From positions 2,895,733 through 2,959,732 of the forward strand of contig JAUPFP010000025.1 of the NCBI GenBank assembly GCA_036925085.1: DNA of 64,000 nt, in the 5' to 3' direction. Under the pieces are notes generated by a model. The model ran no database searches. It had not been told where the DNA came from and saw nothing but the letters and a program-made list of their open reading frames with translations. Both the position numbers and the translations under genes were made by a program. Positions 36,101-45,461 of this stretch are shown piece after piece. Each line of letters opens with the position of its first letter. The first letter of the stretch is position 1. This DNA is from Brachycybe producta. Taxonomy: Eukaryota; Arthropoda; Diplopoda; Playtdesmida; Andrognathidae.

Positions 36101-39100
36101 TTCCGGCGTTTGCTCCACATTAAATCGAATACTAAAAACCTGAAGATTACCAAAATAATAATATACCCATTTCCCCCCCCCTCCCCCCCCCCTTCCCCTC
36201 CCATTGCCTCAACGGTTGTCATGACAACAGTCACTAAGCTACCCCCTTCTCTACTATTGTTATGAACGCTTATTCATCATTATACTCTGCTGACTGACGT
36301 TCATTCACCATTTCACTTGAATGTGTTTTTCATTGCTAGGACTTTTTTTTTATTCTTTCTCTACTTTCTCTCCACATTTAACTTCAATTTCAGAGAAATT
36401 GAAATTTATTTTTGGTCGTTTTTTTTATTCTTCTTCCAGTTAAATACACGGAGAAGAAGAAAAAAAATAAAAGAAATTTCCGTGCTTAAACAAATAAATA
36501 ACAGAAGAAAACATAAAATATTTTCCTTACATGCTAATTTCTCGTCTAAGTTGCCCCTCGAAGTGATAGAAAGAGCTCGAATGAATTCCTCGAACTCGAT
36601 GGCACCGTCCTTTAATTAAATTTAAAATATTAATTATAATACATAATTTACATAAAAAAAATGCAAATAACAAGACAAAACACAAAAATTATTATTTCGT
36701 TTTTGTCCCATGTCCCATTCGAAAATATTCGAAAAATATTCGAGATTCGAAAACTCGAATCTTCGCGCTTTTTTTGTCTTTCGAATCTTTCGAATCCTAA
36801 CCTTAAAAAGAAACTGTTAAAAACTGTGGTAAAATTAGTTTTAACTCCTTTGACGTCAAATAGAAAGCGTTCAACACTAACAAAAAAGGTGATTGTTGCA
36901 ATTTCGGTGGTATCCGGATCAGCAATATCATCACCTTGTGGCCTGGCCCTGAGTGCCACCACACTTGTATTTTATTATTATGAATTTAATATTTAATATT
37001 ATTTTAATTTATTTGTATCTTCTTAATGAATAATAATAGGATTCTTATATGAAGGATTCGAGAGATTCGGGAGATATGAGGAATTCGGGAGATTCGAGAA
37101 CCCTTTCAGGATTCGGAATCGGATTCCAGAAAATTTAGGATTCGTCCCACCTCTAATAAAAATAACACACATAAAAACAAATCCTGAAATTGTTTTTTTG
37201 TTTTTTCTTCTTACACCAGCTTCACACGGACCACTTTGTGTCGCCACATCATGTAGTGGTTTTGAGGTGTCAATTGAATACATAAGGGGGGGGGTGTTCA
37301 CACGAATCCCCGCCACCGTTGTTTGCACCACAGTGACGAAAAGTAGACGAGTCCATTTCGATGCAGCAAGGCCACGTCAAAAACAACGTGGCCCTACGTT
37401 TTGGCGACACAAAATTGTCCATGTCGTCGTTTATAGCTGACAATTGATCCAGCCACACAAGTGGCGACTAGTGGAATGCACTGAATGCATTGTTTTCAAT
37501 GATGGTCCGTGTGAAGCAAGCCGCATCAACCACAATGTATCGCTAATTTTTGGCAACATAAACGAGTTCTGTGTGAAGCGGTATTCAGACAAGCATCTCT
37601 GCCCAGCACTAACGTTTCGTTTGTCCCGCCCTTTTATAAGCGTCATCAATTTCTAATTGGTTAGTTACTTGGTCTGACGCTCAAAAAGGCGGGGGCAAAC
37701 GAAACATTAGTGCTGGGCAGATATGCCTGTATTTTCAGGCCCACTTCAGACGAATCACTTTCCTCAATCACCACTGACAAATAAGCAGTGTTCGCCACTC
37801 GTGGGTGAACTCGAAAACTCTTCGTCACTGTAGAGCAAAAACAAAAACAAAAAACAGTGGCGGTGGTTCATGTGAACATCCCGGAGATCCTTTGTTGGAA
37901 CACATAGACCACTTTTTAACCACTTTTCGAAGAAAAGTCGCATGTAGTTGAAATGCGGTTGCAATGTATTTTCTATAAAATAAGACTCAAAGTGGTCAGT
38001 TTTAGCTACAACCCGACTTCATTTTGCAGTCAAAAAGTGTTCAAAAAGTTGCCCGTTAGAGACAAAGGGCATAACACTATGTGAGACACAAAGTGTTCCC
38101 CGTGTGAAACCATACAGCGCGCTGTTGAGGACATAAGATATTTGTTTTATCTCGTCCAGACAAGATACGAAGTCGGGTCTGGATGAAAGGATGAACATTG
38201 TAGGGTAACTCTAAAACCCGAAACAGAATGCATATAGAATTGAATGAACTCTACTTTTTTATATCAGTGATTAGGTGGTGTTACATGAAATTAAGTTTGT
38301 TGCAGGGGGCTCTGGGGGTGTGCAGCCCCCCACCCCAATAATGTAAAAAAAATCACATGGTTTAATATTTAAAAAATCGTTATGTTGTTCCGCACCCATG
38401 TTAGTACAGTGTTCAGCTAATTCCATATGCATTTTATTTCAGATTTTAGAGTTATCCCACAATATTCATTCCTTTAATCCTGACCCGACTTACTATCTCG
38501 TCCGGACGACTTAGCAACTCGTCCAGGTTGAACAAAAAAAATATTTCATGTCCTCAACAGGGCTCCGTAAAACCGGCCTAAAGGCGGGTTCACACTGAGT
38601 CGTGAAGTAGGCTGTAGGCTAGCAGTAGTAATCACTAGCTCATGTGAACAAGTGGTCGTGGAAGTGGGTGGTCGTAGACGACCTTGAAAAGTGCGGTCGT
38701 TGCTCACCCCAACCTGCTGGAGTGAAAACGACCGCTTCAGTCGTCAATTCGGCAAAGTGAAAATGTCGGTGTACAAATAGTGCACAAAATAGTGCACAAA
38801 TGGTCGTTGGTGAACTCCGTGTTAATTGGACATGGTCGTGAACTCCGGTGTCGAATAACCAAGTGGTGTGACATCTGCATTACTGGGCATGTTCTCGCCC
38901 AATTCACGACTCCGTGTAAACCCGCCTTAAGTTTTGAAACTGTTAATTTTTTTTATTTCTGACCGTTTTCATTAAAGTGTCAGAACATCAGAAAAATAAG
39001 AGAAAAGGAAAAAAAAAAACAATTTTGTTTTGTCATTGTCAAATTGTCAAAACATTTTAAGACAGAACAAAAGAAATTTCATTTAAATAATAGCAACATT

Positions 39101-42100
39101 GCAAAAACATAATAATAATAAAGAAAAAAAAAACCGTTCCTGTTGTTTTATGTTACTTACATGATTTTCATCAAATACTCTGAATACTAAAGAGGCAAAT
39201 TTTGTGGGATCTCCTTGTGGAAAAAATTGTTTGTAAATTTTGATGAAGCCCTGAAAAAAATAAAATTAAATTAAATTATATATATATTAAGCCCCGTCTA
39301 TCTTTCTTTCTTTCCCTGTATCAGTAACGCTGTCAAAACAAAAACAAAAAAACGCGTAAGCACATCGGAATTTATATAAATTTAAATGAACCACTTTTTT
39401 TTTTTCTCAAGATCAAGATTACGTTGCGCTCTCCCCATCCAAGCACCCCATGATATTAAATTGGAAAGGAGAGGAGGGGAGGGGAGGGGGGAAAGGTTGG
39501 AAAGGGGAGGGGGATAGAGCGAAACGTGGAGGGTAAAAAAGGGGGAAGGGGAAACTGAAATTGAAATTAAAGTCCCTAAGTAAAAAAAGGAACAAACGAC
39601 GCGCATGCGCATACCAGAAAAAAAAATGAAAAGCTCATTTTCTCTTTCAAATATAAAAAAGGGGAGGGGATAATAGTAGCAAAATTAAACTAGAATTTAT
39701 CACAGGTAATTGTGCCCAGCATTAGAATTTCTTTTGCTCCGCCCATTTATGAACGTCATAAATTTCTAATTGGTTTGTCTACTTGGTCTGAAGTCACATG
39801 CTCCGCCCTTTTCAATTTCTAATTGGTTTGTTACTTGGTATGACGTCATAAAAGGGCGGAGGAAAAGAAATTCTAAGGCAGGACACAATTGCCTGTAAAT
39901 TTGGCTCCCGTCATTTATGACGGGTTACCCCACTAGTAACTAAATAAATGACAAACATCTTTAATAAATAAATAAAGATTGAATAATTCATGAATAAGTT
40001 TCGATGGATCCGTCGTTCAGAACGTGTAAATATTTTGTGCCAAGTTTGAATTTCTTTTTTATTTTTGTTTAAATAAAATCAATTGAATCGATTCAGTTGA
40101 TTATGACTCAGGTTCGGATTTCGATTCAATAGCAACCAAAATGTTTCTCAATATGTGGCCCAAGTGCCAATTGTGAAATAACAATCTCGTTTAGATAAAA
40201 AAAGTGTTCTTTCTAATTAAAACACCTGGTTAGAGGTTAGAACTCTAGTTGACAACTGATAGCAACTATACATCTAGCCTCTCTAACCAACCTTTTTTTA
40301 TTAGAAAAAAAGCATAATTGCATTTGCTCTAATGATGATGATGATGATGATGATAATGATTACTTCACAATTGGCACTTAGGTGCACAGATTGAGAAATA
40401 TTTTGCTTTTGATACGTCATAAAAATCCGAACCCTAATTAATTATGACTAATTTTACGATTAATTTTATATTTCAATGTAACAATAAAAAAATTGTACAC
40501 TTGCTAGAAATTGACACGTTTGGCACCTCATACAAGGCTTGTCTCCGAAGTAATGAGAATCAGGAATGTTTGATTTAAATCACTAAAAAAATGCCCTAAA
40601 GACACATTCCCTGAAGAAATTTACCCTAAAGGAATGATTGCCCTAAGACTACTAGCATAGCTGGGAGGGCGGTCCGCCCCTGGTTGCACTTTTTTGGGGG
40701 CGGCACCTTTTTTTCTGTCCAAGGAGCACAAGGAGCTTTATAAAACTCTTAAGATGTCCCAAGAAGGAATTATGAAATTTTTGTCGCTCGCTGTGCTCGC
40801 AGAATGTATTCTGCAATCCAGCATTATGTTTTTAAGTCCGGGTCCGGGTCCTGGTTTATTTAATAATTTTATAATTAATATAAAATTATATAAACCATTT
40901 CACCCACTGGATATCGATAATATCGATTGGCCCCTCCCAGACCAGAATCCTTGGTTGTGCCACTGATGTTGCATCGTGTTGTGTTTTTCGTAAGGAAGGA
41001 GTGGCAAACTCAAGGACCGCCCCTGGGTGGCACAAACTCTAGCTACGCCACTGCCTAAACCCACTTTTTTCCCCCCTCTTTTCATACGGTTTAAAATAGT
41101 GTCTTTTGGTGGAGTATGTTTAATAGGTTCTGTGTGCCACAGGCGCACAAATAATACCAAATGACATTTGGGCTGCTGATTACAGCAAACGTCCCTTTTG
41201 GGCAAGTGGTTATAATGCAAATGTCTGTTTAGGGAAATTATCCCTTTAGGGCAAGTGTCTATAAGGCAAATGTCTAATGCAAATGGCTTTATGTCAAATG
41301 TCACACACACACATACTTCCAACATAAAAGAGCCACAAATGCTACAATGTAACATATATATAATTATAGTATTTTCTGGACAATATCTTTGGATAAACCT
41401 TTTCACAACTTGTTCAAAAAAGCCGAGGAAAAAAAAAATACTGACAGCTAATTTGGCCAACTTGCAGTGATAAACAAAAGTCGCCTACGTAAAACTACCT
41501 TTAAAAAGTTTATTTTTAAAGATATCGATCATGAAAATCGCATCTGCTAGTGACATTGATGGATCAAAAAGCTTAAAAGGTTAGATACAATGATACATTT
41601 TATAGAGATTGAAAATGTCATGAATTGAGAAGTTGTTGGTTGGATTAAAGAATTAGCACATTCTATATATATACTGTATGCATATAGTCTCTTCGTATGT
41701 AGGCCTACAGTATGTGACAGAACCATCGATACAATCTGATATCAAAGTGGCGCATCAACGTAAATCCAACAAGCTTATTCAATGTCGATTAGCCATTTCA
41801 ATGCGACAATCAACATCGAATGAATACAGGGTGGATTGATTTAAATAATTTGTTTCAACGATTTAGATCGCAATCCCCTAAGAAACATTTACCCTAAAGC
41901 AATTTGATGTAAAGGTACATTTGCCGTAAAAAGACATTTGCCCTAAAACCGTTTGCTCTAAAGGAACGTTTCCCCTCTAAAGGCACATTTGCCCTAAAGG
42001 GACAGTTGCCCTAAAGCAAATTGATGTAAAGGTACATTTGCCATACAACCATTTGCTCTAAAGGAACGTTTGCTCTAAACGAACATTTGCCCTAAAAACA

Positions 42101-44270
42101 TTTGCCCTAAAGCAAATTGATGTAAAGGTACATTTGCCCAAAAACCATTTGCCTTAACAGCACATTAGCCCTAGAGACATTTGCCCTAAAACTGTTTGCT
42201 CTAAAGCAGTGGTCGCCAAACTTTGAAGTCAATGAGCAACCGTACTTGCTCCTAAATCTTACTGTGAGCTACCAAAAGAAACCAGGAAAAAAATAAGTTT
42301 TTTTTATAAATCACACATTGAAAATTTATTGCCTACAAACATACATTTCTAGTAAATATTAAATCCAATTAACAAAATTGTGTATTACAATCTCACTCTC
42401 GCTAACCTGAGATGCACTAGTGACTAGTCCACTAGTGCATCTCAGGTTAGCCAACCCAAGTGTGACCGAGACTGCGATCTACCTAAAATTTCCCCGCGAG
42501 CTACCAGTAGCTCGCGATCGACGGTTTGGCGACCACTGCTCTAAAGGAACATTTGCCACAAAACCATCTGCCACAAAACCATTTGCCATAAAGGAACATT
42601 TGCCATAAATCCAGTTGCCCAACAGGAACATCTGCCCTAAAATCACTTGCCCTAATCAGCAGTCTTAATACACGGGTAAGTTATTTACCGTTATTTGTGC
42701 GCCTGTGGCACACAGAACCTATTTAGCATACTCTACTGAAAGACACTAAACCGTATGAAAAGAGAATAAAAGATAAAAATAAATTAAAATTTCAAAATAA
42801 GTAGCTTCCCCTTTTGGGTTTAGTTTTAGGGGAACCACATCCATTAGAGGAAGTGGTTTTAGGGCAAATGCACATTTTGGGCAATTGGCATTAGGGCAAA
42901 TGTCTGTATCCCTAGCAATAGATATAGGTGTTTTTTTCCTGGAACACACTGTATCAGAGTTGTATCCTGAAGAAAATGATTTAAGACTTCGAAAAAAAAA
43001 AGTTCATGATCTCTGCGAAATCAATCAACTTAAAGACTTGAGACGTGTTAAGGGGTCGGTTTTCATCAGAGGATCTTGCAAAATTAAAAATTAATTACAA
43101 GTGTGTGATCTTATTGCCATAACTATCGCCATTTTCCTTGACGAATCAAGTCTTTCAATGAGGTTTATACACGGCACCACTTACGTCGATCGAACACAGT
43201 ATGTCGTCGTATGCAGGCAAATGTTTCTCAATCTGTGGCTCAATTGTCAAATTGTGAAACAATTAACAACTGCAATTATGATTTTTTTTTAATCAAAAAC
43301 GACTGTTTAAAGGCTTGGATGTGTGGTTACTATCAGTTCTAGCCTCTAACCAATATTTTTGATTGAAAGAAAAAAACAACAATTGTCGGTTGATTATTAA
43401 TTCAAATTTAGCACTTGAGCCACAGATTGAGAAACATCTGCTTAATACTGCATTAAAATCCGTGCCCTGGTTATGACGTAGCAGCTACATAACACTTTTT
43501 TCCGCAGGCTGGAAGTTAGATTTTGACGCCAATATGAAGTAATAACACAGGCAGTTAGAAATAGGTGAAAACTTCAGTTGGCTCCGCCCTTGTTATGACG
43601 ACCGGCAACTTCTAATTGGTTTGTTGTGTGGTTCGACGTTGAAAAGGGCGGAGCATGTGACGTCAGACTACATAACCACTAACCAGCCAATTAGAAGTTG
43701 CCGGTCGTCATAACAAGGGCGGAGCCAACTGAAGTTTTTACCTATTTCTAACTACCTGTGTAATAACCTCATTGTTTGAATTTGCAAAGCAAAATAAAGA
43801 AGCAGCTTTGAAACCACAGAAAGCAAATAACATCCAGTTTTGACCCTCTTTATAACATGTATATCGGTGTGCCTGGTTTCTTTACTCTTCTAGTTTCTAA
43901 ACGTGGGTCCATTTTTAGTAAAATGTTACTAATGTAGACTCACCTTAACAAACTTTCAAAATTTTTTTTTTTAAATACTAGAAAAAAAGGGTTCTTGTTG
44001 CATATTTATGAACAATGAACAAGTACAGAAAAATATAATACAAACTCATGTTTTTTTCTCTCTTCTGTTATAAACACACAAAATCGATATTTGAATCAAT
44101 TGAAAGAAAGTGTTTTGAGGATCAAGTGAAACACACACACAAAAAAAAACAAAAAAACACCTAAAAAAAAAGCGAGAATATACTTGGAAATAGAAAAACA
44201 GCCAGAAAATATCATCCTTACTTGTTCTGTTAACAATCCATCTGGACAGTCTTTTAGAAATCCTTTATAC
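24100..44270 (-). CDS. frq: Frequenin / neuronal calcium sensor-1, gene span (six exons, 5' end missing)
   Basis: Six minus-strand exons with AG/GT borders join in frame into about 158 residues ending at a stop. The first in-window residues ([16 protein letters not shown]) form the degenerate EF-hand 1 with the Cys-Pro that disables it in this family. EF2 ([12 protein letters not shown]), EF3 ([12 protein letters not shown]) and EF4 ([12 protein letters not shown]) keep their acidic ligands and the terminal Glu. The tail is [10 protein letters not shown]. Known NCS-1/Frequenin proteins are about 187-190 residues, N-myristoylated Ca2+ switches that act at neuronal and Golgi membranes and regulate PI4-kinase, Ric8 and Ca2+ channels. 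The myristoylation start (MGK...) is not visible here, so the first roughly 30 residues are missing and the in-window part is about 84% of the protein. Introns are about 1.6-8.2 kb and loaded with short transposons. Identity is very secure; the species-specific gene name is inferred. Confidence 0.95.
24554..24739. mobile_element. G-family fold-back (G3)
   Basis: GCCTTGTTTCCACTGGGGTA ... TACCCCAGTGGAAACAAGGC, the cleanest copy, with CACGTGTGTTCTATTT arms. It lies in the frq last intron about 360 bp from the terminal exon. Confidence 0.85.
24869..25256. mobile_element. hAT-like fold-back (DD) with GAACCGGTT words
   Basis: Ends TAGAGATGTCAATGG and TAGCCACCTCTA, flanked by a perfect 8-bp duplication GATCGGAA. 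Long internal inverted repeat (GGTTCCGAAC / TTGAAACGGTTCGGTAGC and mirrors). Confidence 0.85.
25265..26460. other. frq last intron, mostly unassigned
   Basis: A short GCGCACTGTGTTTT tandem at about 25,335. 26,220-26,400 is less AT-rich and may be an old element; no motif recognised. Confidence 0.45.
26461..26910 (+). mobile_element. possible solo LTR of an old LTR element (fossil)
   Basis: About 450 bp bounded TGTTATG...TGTTACA, with a TATA box (TATAAATAG) near 26,546 and no neighbouring internal region recognised. No target duplication seen. Family cannot be named. If real, it is an old solitary remnant. Confidence 0.3.
27129..27260. repeat. 132-bp near-perfect hairpin
   Basis: Arms of about 63 bp (CGTTTAAAACGTTGGATAGT ... 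TTCTCTGTTCACT) around a few-base loop. No other copy in the window and no target duplication seen. Confidence 0.92.
27261..28570. other. frq last intron, unassigned with a GC-rich direct repeat
   Basis: GTGGGCTCTGTTCAATTTGC at 28,036 and GTGGGCTGGGTTCAATATGC at 28,097 are diverged direct repeats in a local GC-rich patch. Confidence 0.45.
28360..28430. repeat. TTAAAAA-type tandem repeat
   Basis: About nine units of AAAGTTAA/AAATTAA. Confidence 0.9.
28571..28883. mobile_element. J-family element, single copy (J1)
   Basis: CATTTAAATAATAAACGTGT to GTGTACAAGGTATT with the core CCTTAACTGGATTCCGTATA. AT-rich, no ORF. Confidence 0.8.
29610..29818. mobile_element. A-family fold-back element (A4)
   Basis: CATTTAG subtype with arms containing CGGGACG and CACAAGTTGG. 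The perfect 9-bp duplication is GTTCCCAAT. It lies in the large last intron of frq, inside a DD-like repeat. Confidence 0.86.
29828..29975. mobile_element. fragment of the DD family
   Basis: GGTTTGGAACCAGTTCGTATC and the end word AATCTCTA match the right half of DD. The left half lies across the A4 insertion (TCAGAACCGGTTCCC), so A4 landed in an older DD copy. Confidence 0.5.
30426..30637. mobile_element. A-family fold-back element (A5)
   Basis: ACAGGCAGTTAG...CTAACTGCCTGT, flanked on both sides by CCAAAAAAAC (9 or 10 bp). Last intron of frq. Confidence 0.86.
30702..30830. mobile_element. short fold-back GACTRTTTAGAGGCTA
   Basis: GACTGTTTAGAGGCTAAAAT and mirror ATCTAGCCTCTAAATAGTC, 129 bp. 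The GGCTAG stem resembles the inner stem of family K. Confidence 0.6.
31032..31174. mobile_element. C-family fold-back element (C2)
   Basis: Short copy (143 bp): ACAAGGCAAGTGTGCCCAGC ... CAAGTGTGCC mirrored in the right arm, which ends CTTGCCTGT. Flanks CAACAAATT / CCCCAAATT (7 of 9 match). Last intron of frq. Confidence 0.75.
31697..31902. mobile_element. A-family fold-back element (A6)
   Basis: CAATTAG subtype. Both tips and both arms carry matching variants (ACAGGCAATTAG / CTAATTGCCTGT, GAACAGAAGTTGG on both sides). The flanks GACGTAT and GATGTGTAT suggest a degraded duplication. Confidence 0.85.
32382..32459 (-). CDS. frq: frq exon, EF3-EF4 linker and first residues of EF4
   Basis: A 78-nt exon with acceptor TTTAATAG and a slightly weak donor ACG|GTAACA. 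It encodes [20 protein letters not shown] then FSQMDT. The DENTPQKRV string matches the arthropod Frequenin linker. The residues before it (GSKPNPQ) lie in the family's variable patch. The H1 fold-back element begins only about 60 bp upstream of the acceptor. Confidence 0.95.
32519..32902. mobile_element. H-family fold-back (H1) beside a frq acceptor
   Basis: AAGCCTCGTTTTCACG and CGTGAAGACGAGGCTT ends with many GATAGT/ACTATC words and a unique core CAGAAGCCAAATTTCCCTAC. A CCCCCGCC tract sits in the core. Confidence 0.83.
32986..33440. mobile_element. EE fold-back (EE1)
   Basis: GTTGAAGACATAAAG and CTTATGTCCTCAACAGGG, with TATCTCGTCCGGACAAGA words in both arms and a CCCCCATACCCCCTG core. Intron of frq. 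Confidence 0.78.
33678..33884. mobile_element. A-family fold-back element (A7)
   Basis: CATTTAG subtype with GGGGAAAACACAAGTTGG in both arms. The flanks CCTATTGAG and CCTTTGAG are a 9-bp duplication with one small change. It lies in the frq intron between the EF3 and linker exons. Confidence 0.84.
34106..34194 (-). CDS. frq: frq exon with EF-hand 3
   Basis: An 89-nt exon with acceptor AAAATAG and donor GTG|GTAGGT. It encodes [19 protein letters not shown] then [11 protein letters not shown]. The EF3 loop [12 protein letters not shown] has D1, D3, D5, G6, I8 and E12 intact and should bind calcium. Reading on past the donor gives unrelated intron sequence until a stop. Confidence 0.95.
35094..35884. 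mobile_element. E-family long fold-back (E3) in a frq intron
   Basis: Left TTAAGAGGTTACATCGC and right GGGATGTAAGCCTC. Both arms are complete. It lies in the intron between the EF3 and EF2 exons. Confidence 0.85.
36531..36609 (-). CDS. frq: frq exon, rest of EF2 and inter-lobe linker
   Basis: A 79-nt exon with acceptor TTAAAG and donor GCAT|GTAAGG (phase 1, splitting a Trp codon). It encodes [20 protein letters not shown] then LDEKLA. The RALSITSRG linker between the two EF lobes is nearly invariant in the family. An F-family transposon copy starts about 100 bp upstream of the acceptor. Confidence 0.95.
36709..37155. mobile_element. F-family element (F4) in a frq intron
   Basis: Right end GATTCGTCCCACCTCTA is intact; the left end is rearranged (TGTCCCATGTCCCATTCG). 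It lies about 100 bp upstream of the EF2 exon acceptor on the transcribed strand. Confidence 0.8.
37214..37583. mobile_element. S fold-back
   Basis: CCAGCTTCACACGGACCACT and the mirrored GTTCTGTGTGAAGCGG. Inside are GTGTCGCCAC / TTTGGCGACAC words. C3 is inserted at its right edge. Confidence 0.65.
37589..37730. mobile_element. C-family fold-back element (C3)
   Basis: Short copy (142 bp) with CTGCCCAGCACTAACGTTTC and its mirror GAAACATTAGTGCTGGGCAG. Tips ACAAGCATCT / AGATATGCCTGT. The flanks share TTCAG, so the duplication is degraded. It lies at the right edge of S-type fold-back DNA. Confidence 0.72.
37737..38113. mobile_element. S-like fold-back, second copy
   Basis: CAGGCCCACTTCAGACGAATC with the right part ACACAAAGTGTTCCCCGTGTG. 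More diverged than S; runs into element EE2. Confidence 0.5.
38122..38570. mobile_element. EE fold-back (EE2)
   Basis: CTGTTGAGGACATAAGATAT and mirror ATATTTCATGTCCTCAACAG. Same core as EE1 in the opposite orientation (GCAGGGGGCTCTGGGGGTG). Confidence 0.8.
38581..38928. mobile_element. R fold-back
   Basis: AAGGCGGGTTCACACTGAGT and GACTCCGTGTAAACCCGCCTT, with GTGGTCGT words mirrored inside. Same TTCACAC sub-terminal word as Q, S and T. Confidence 0.8.
39161..39250 (-). CDS. frq: frq exon, EF1-EF2 linker and start of EF2 loop
   Basis: A 90-nt exon with acceptor TTTTTTTCAG and donor CAT|GTAAGT. It encodes [20 protein letters not shown] followed by [10 protein letters not shown]. The last four residues are positions 1-4 of the EF2 calcium loop, so the intron (phase 0) cuts the loop in two. 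Confidence 0.95.
39277..39936 (+). mobile_element. Helitron-like element (I3) with C4 inserted
   Basis: The body matches I1 and I4 (GGAATTTATATAAATTT, GACGCGCATGCGCA) and ends in the same hairpin and CTAG|T. Family C4 interrupts it shortly before the end. Confidence 0.6.
39702..39896. mobile_element. C-family fold-back nested in a Helitron-like element (C4)
   Basis: Ends ACAGGTAATTGTGCCC and AATTGCCTGT. The flanks GAATTTATC / AAATTTGGC correspond to the single GAATTTTGCTCC word found in related Helitron-like copies at 1.7 kb and 59.7 kb, which marks the insertion point. Confidence 0.75.
40109..40436. mobile_element. K-family hAT-like MITE (K3)
   Basis: Ends CAGGTTCGGATTTCGATTC and AAAAATCCGAACCCTA with GTTTCTCAATATGTGGCCC and mirror. 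TTATGACT occurs next to both ends but offset by 5 bp on the right. Confidence 0.78.
40655..41053. mobile_element. hAT-like composite fragment (BB)
   Basis: The right end TAGCTACGCCACTG and the left AGCATAGCTGGGAGGGCGG are typical hAT CAGTGGCGTAGCT tips, the left one eroded. A second hAT tip (minus-strand CAGTGGCACAACCAAGG) ends at 40,965, so one element sits in another. Confidence 0.6.
42207..42538. mobile_element. hAT-like MITE (M)
   Basis: Ends CAGTGGTCGCCAAACTTT and GTTTGGCGACCACTG. The perfect 8-bp duplication is CTCTAAAG. It is inserted in the L-type CCCTAAA repeat field. It contains a 22-bp-armed palindrome around 42,397-42,450. Confidence 0.88.
42397..42450. repeat. hairpin inside element M
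   Basis: The arm GCTAACCTGAGATGCACTAG is mirrored after a short ACTAGT-containing centre. It looks like a recent local inversion-duplication. Confidence 0.88.
43198..43469. mobile_element. K-family MITE, left end eroded (K4)
   Basis: GTTTCTCAATCTGTGGCTC with its mirror ACAGATTGAGAAACAT and right tip AAAATCCGTGCCCTG. The left tip TATGTCGTCGTATGCAGG is diverged. Confidence 0.7.
43470..43835. mobile_element. X-family copy interrupted by A8 (X2)
   Basis: GGTTATGACGTAGCAGCTAC matches the centre of X1, and AGCAGCTTTGAAACCACAGA matches its right arm. A8 splits the two. The left arm is absent, replaced by K4. Confidence 0.55.
43547..43759. mobile_element. A-family fold-back element (A8)
   Basis: ACAGGCAGTTAG...CTAACTACCTGT with flanks GTAATAAC on both sides (8 bp visible). 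The arms carry AATAGGTGAAAACTT / AAGTTTTTACCTATT. It is inserted in an X-family fold-back copy in the first visible frq intron. Confidence 0.86.
44222..44270 (-). CDS. frq: frq exon encoding cryptic EF-hand 1
   Basis: A 49-nt exon with acceptor TTATAG and donor CAA|GTAAGG. Its first base completes a codon split with the unseen upstream exon; by family alignment that codon is the Trp of QW-YKGF. It encodes [16 protein letters not shown]. The C-P pair in the loop is the family hallmark of a non-binding EF1. Confidence 0.93.
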
Positions 44271-44439
44271 CTATAACCCAAAAAATATATAAATATTTTA
44301 ACACTTTAAAATCATAAAAGAAAACAACTTTTTTTTCTACAAAAATAGAAACCATAAAAAATAGTTGTTTTTGTATGTGAAATTTATATTGGAAAAAAAA
44401 AGCTTTACATATATAGTAGGGCCTTATAATATTTAACTG

Positions 44440-45250
44440 ATCCTAAAGAAGACGCTTCTGACGTCATAGGGGATTTGACGAAAAGTTTATTATTGTGTCA
44501 TTTTGTCTGATAAATAAACAAAAACGAGGTAACAACAAAATAATTCAAGAATACTTTTTTTTGTTTAAATTATTTGAAAATATTTGTTTGTTAACCCTTT
44601 TTCTATCAAACTAAATGACACAATTCTAAATTTTATGATAATCTCAATGACGTCACAAGCTTCTTCTTATTAAACGTGTTCTACAGAGAGCCCTGTGAAG
44701 AACAAACAAACAATATGTCGAATTCAATTTATTCAGTTAATAATCTGAAAATATTGAATTAATACTTAAATATAAAATATATAAACTCTATTGAGAAAAT
44801 ATTGATTTAGTATTTCAATTTAAAATATGTAAGAATTAAAGTCAATTTTTATTTGGTGTTCAATGTCCTTAACTGGATTCCGTATAATTCACCTAAACAC
44901 ATTTAATTTGAATTCATTTAACTCATGTGTGTGTATACAAGGGTATTAGGATGAGACATTTATAGGCTTAGTTGATTGCTTTCAGCCTTAAAGCTATGAT
45001 CAATTATAGGCCTACTTACAACCTTTTCATGGCTTACGGCATACGAAGTAATATCGTCAAAATGACGTCAAACAGTATTTTAATGAATTAAGTTAGAATG
45101 GCTCCGTGAAGCTCTCGTTATCTAACCCCCTGCATGCGACATTACAGAATAATGACGTCATTGCGTGACGTAAAACATTGTATGGTGACATATGGCACCG
45201 GTTGTGACGTCATTTTGATAACAAGATAACAAGAGCTTCTTTGCTACAAC
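44440..45250. repeat. diverged fold-backs with TGACGTCA words, J2 inside
   Basis: GAAGACGCTTCTGACGTCAT and AATGACGTCACAAGCTTCTT form one pair before J2. CGTCAAAATGACGTCAAAC and GTTGTGACGTCATTTTGA form another after it. Ends not resolved. Confidence 0.5.
44671..44947. mobile_element. J-family element, left-truncated (J2)
   Basis: Begins at TAAACGTGTTCTACAGAG and ends GTGTATACAAGGGTATT. It is inserted in or abutting a TGACGTCA-bearing fold-back remnant. Confidence 0.78.
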
Positions 45251-45461
45251 AATGTATAGAAGGTCCTACACAAACTTCTGGTAAAGTGTGCATGGCCATT
45301 TTACCAGAGGCAGTTGTGCTCAGCACAAGTCCATCGTTTGCTACCAGCCCCTACTGGTGCGACCTGTTAATCTATCACATTTTGACGGAGGATCCTTGAA
45401 TGACCTGTCCAGGATTCATCCAAACTAGTTTCGAATAATCCATTTCTATTTTATGGTATAT

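Larger units (their letters stand above)
41060..42790. repeat. L repeat field: CCCTAAA/TTTAGGG phrase repeats, fold-back outline
   Basis: Dozens of imperfect copies of GGCAAATGTCCCTTTAG or its complement. The outer border word GGTTCTGTGTGCCACAGGCG at 41,128 is mirrored at 42,700, with ACGGTTTAAAATAGTGTCTT mirrored further out. Element M is inserted inside. Confidence 0.8.

Noticed and set aside
40900-41460. 186-codon minus-strand ORF
   Set aside because: Runs across two hAT tips and L-type phrase repeats; no conserved protein feature.
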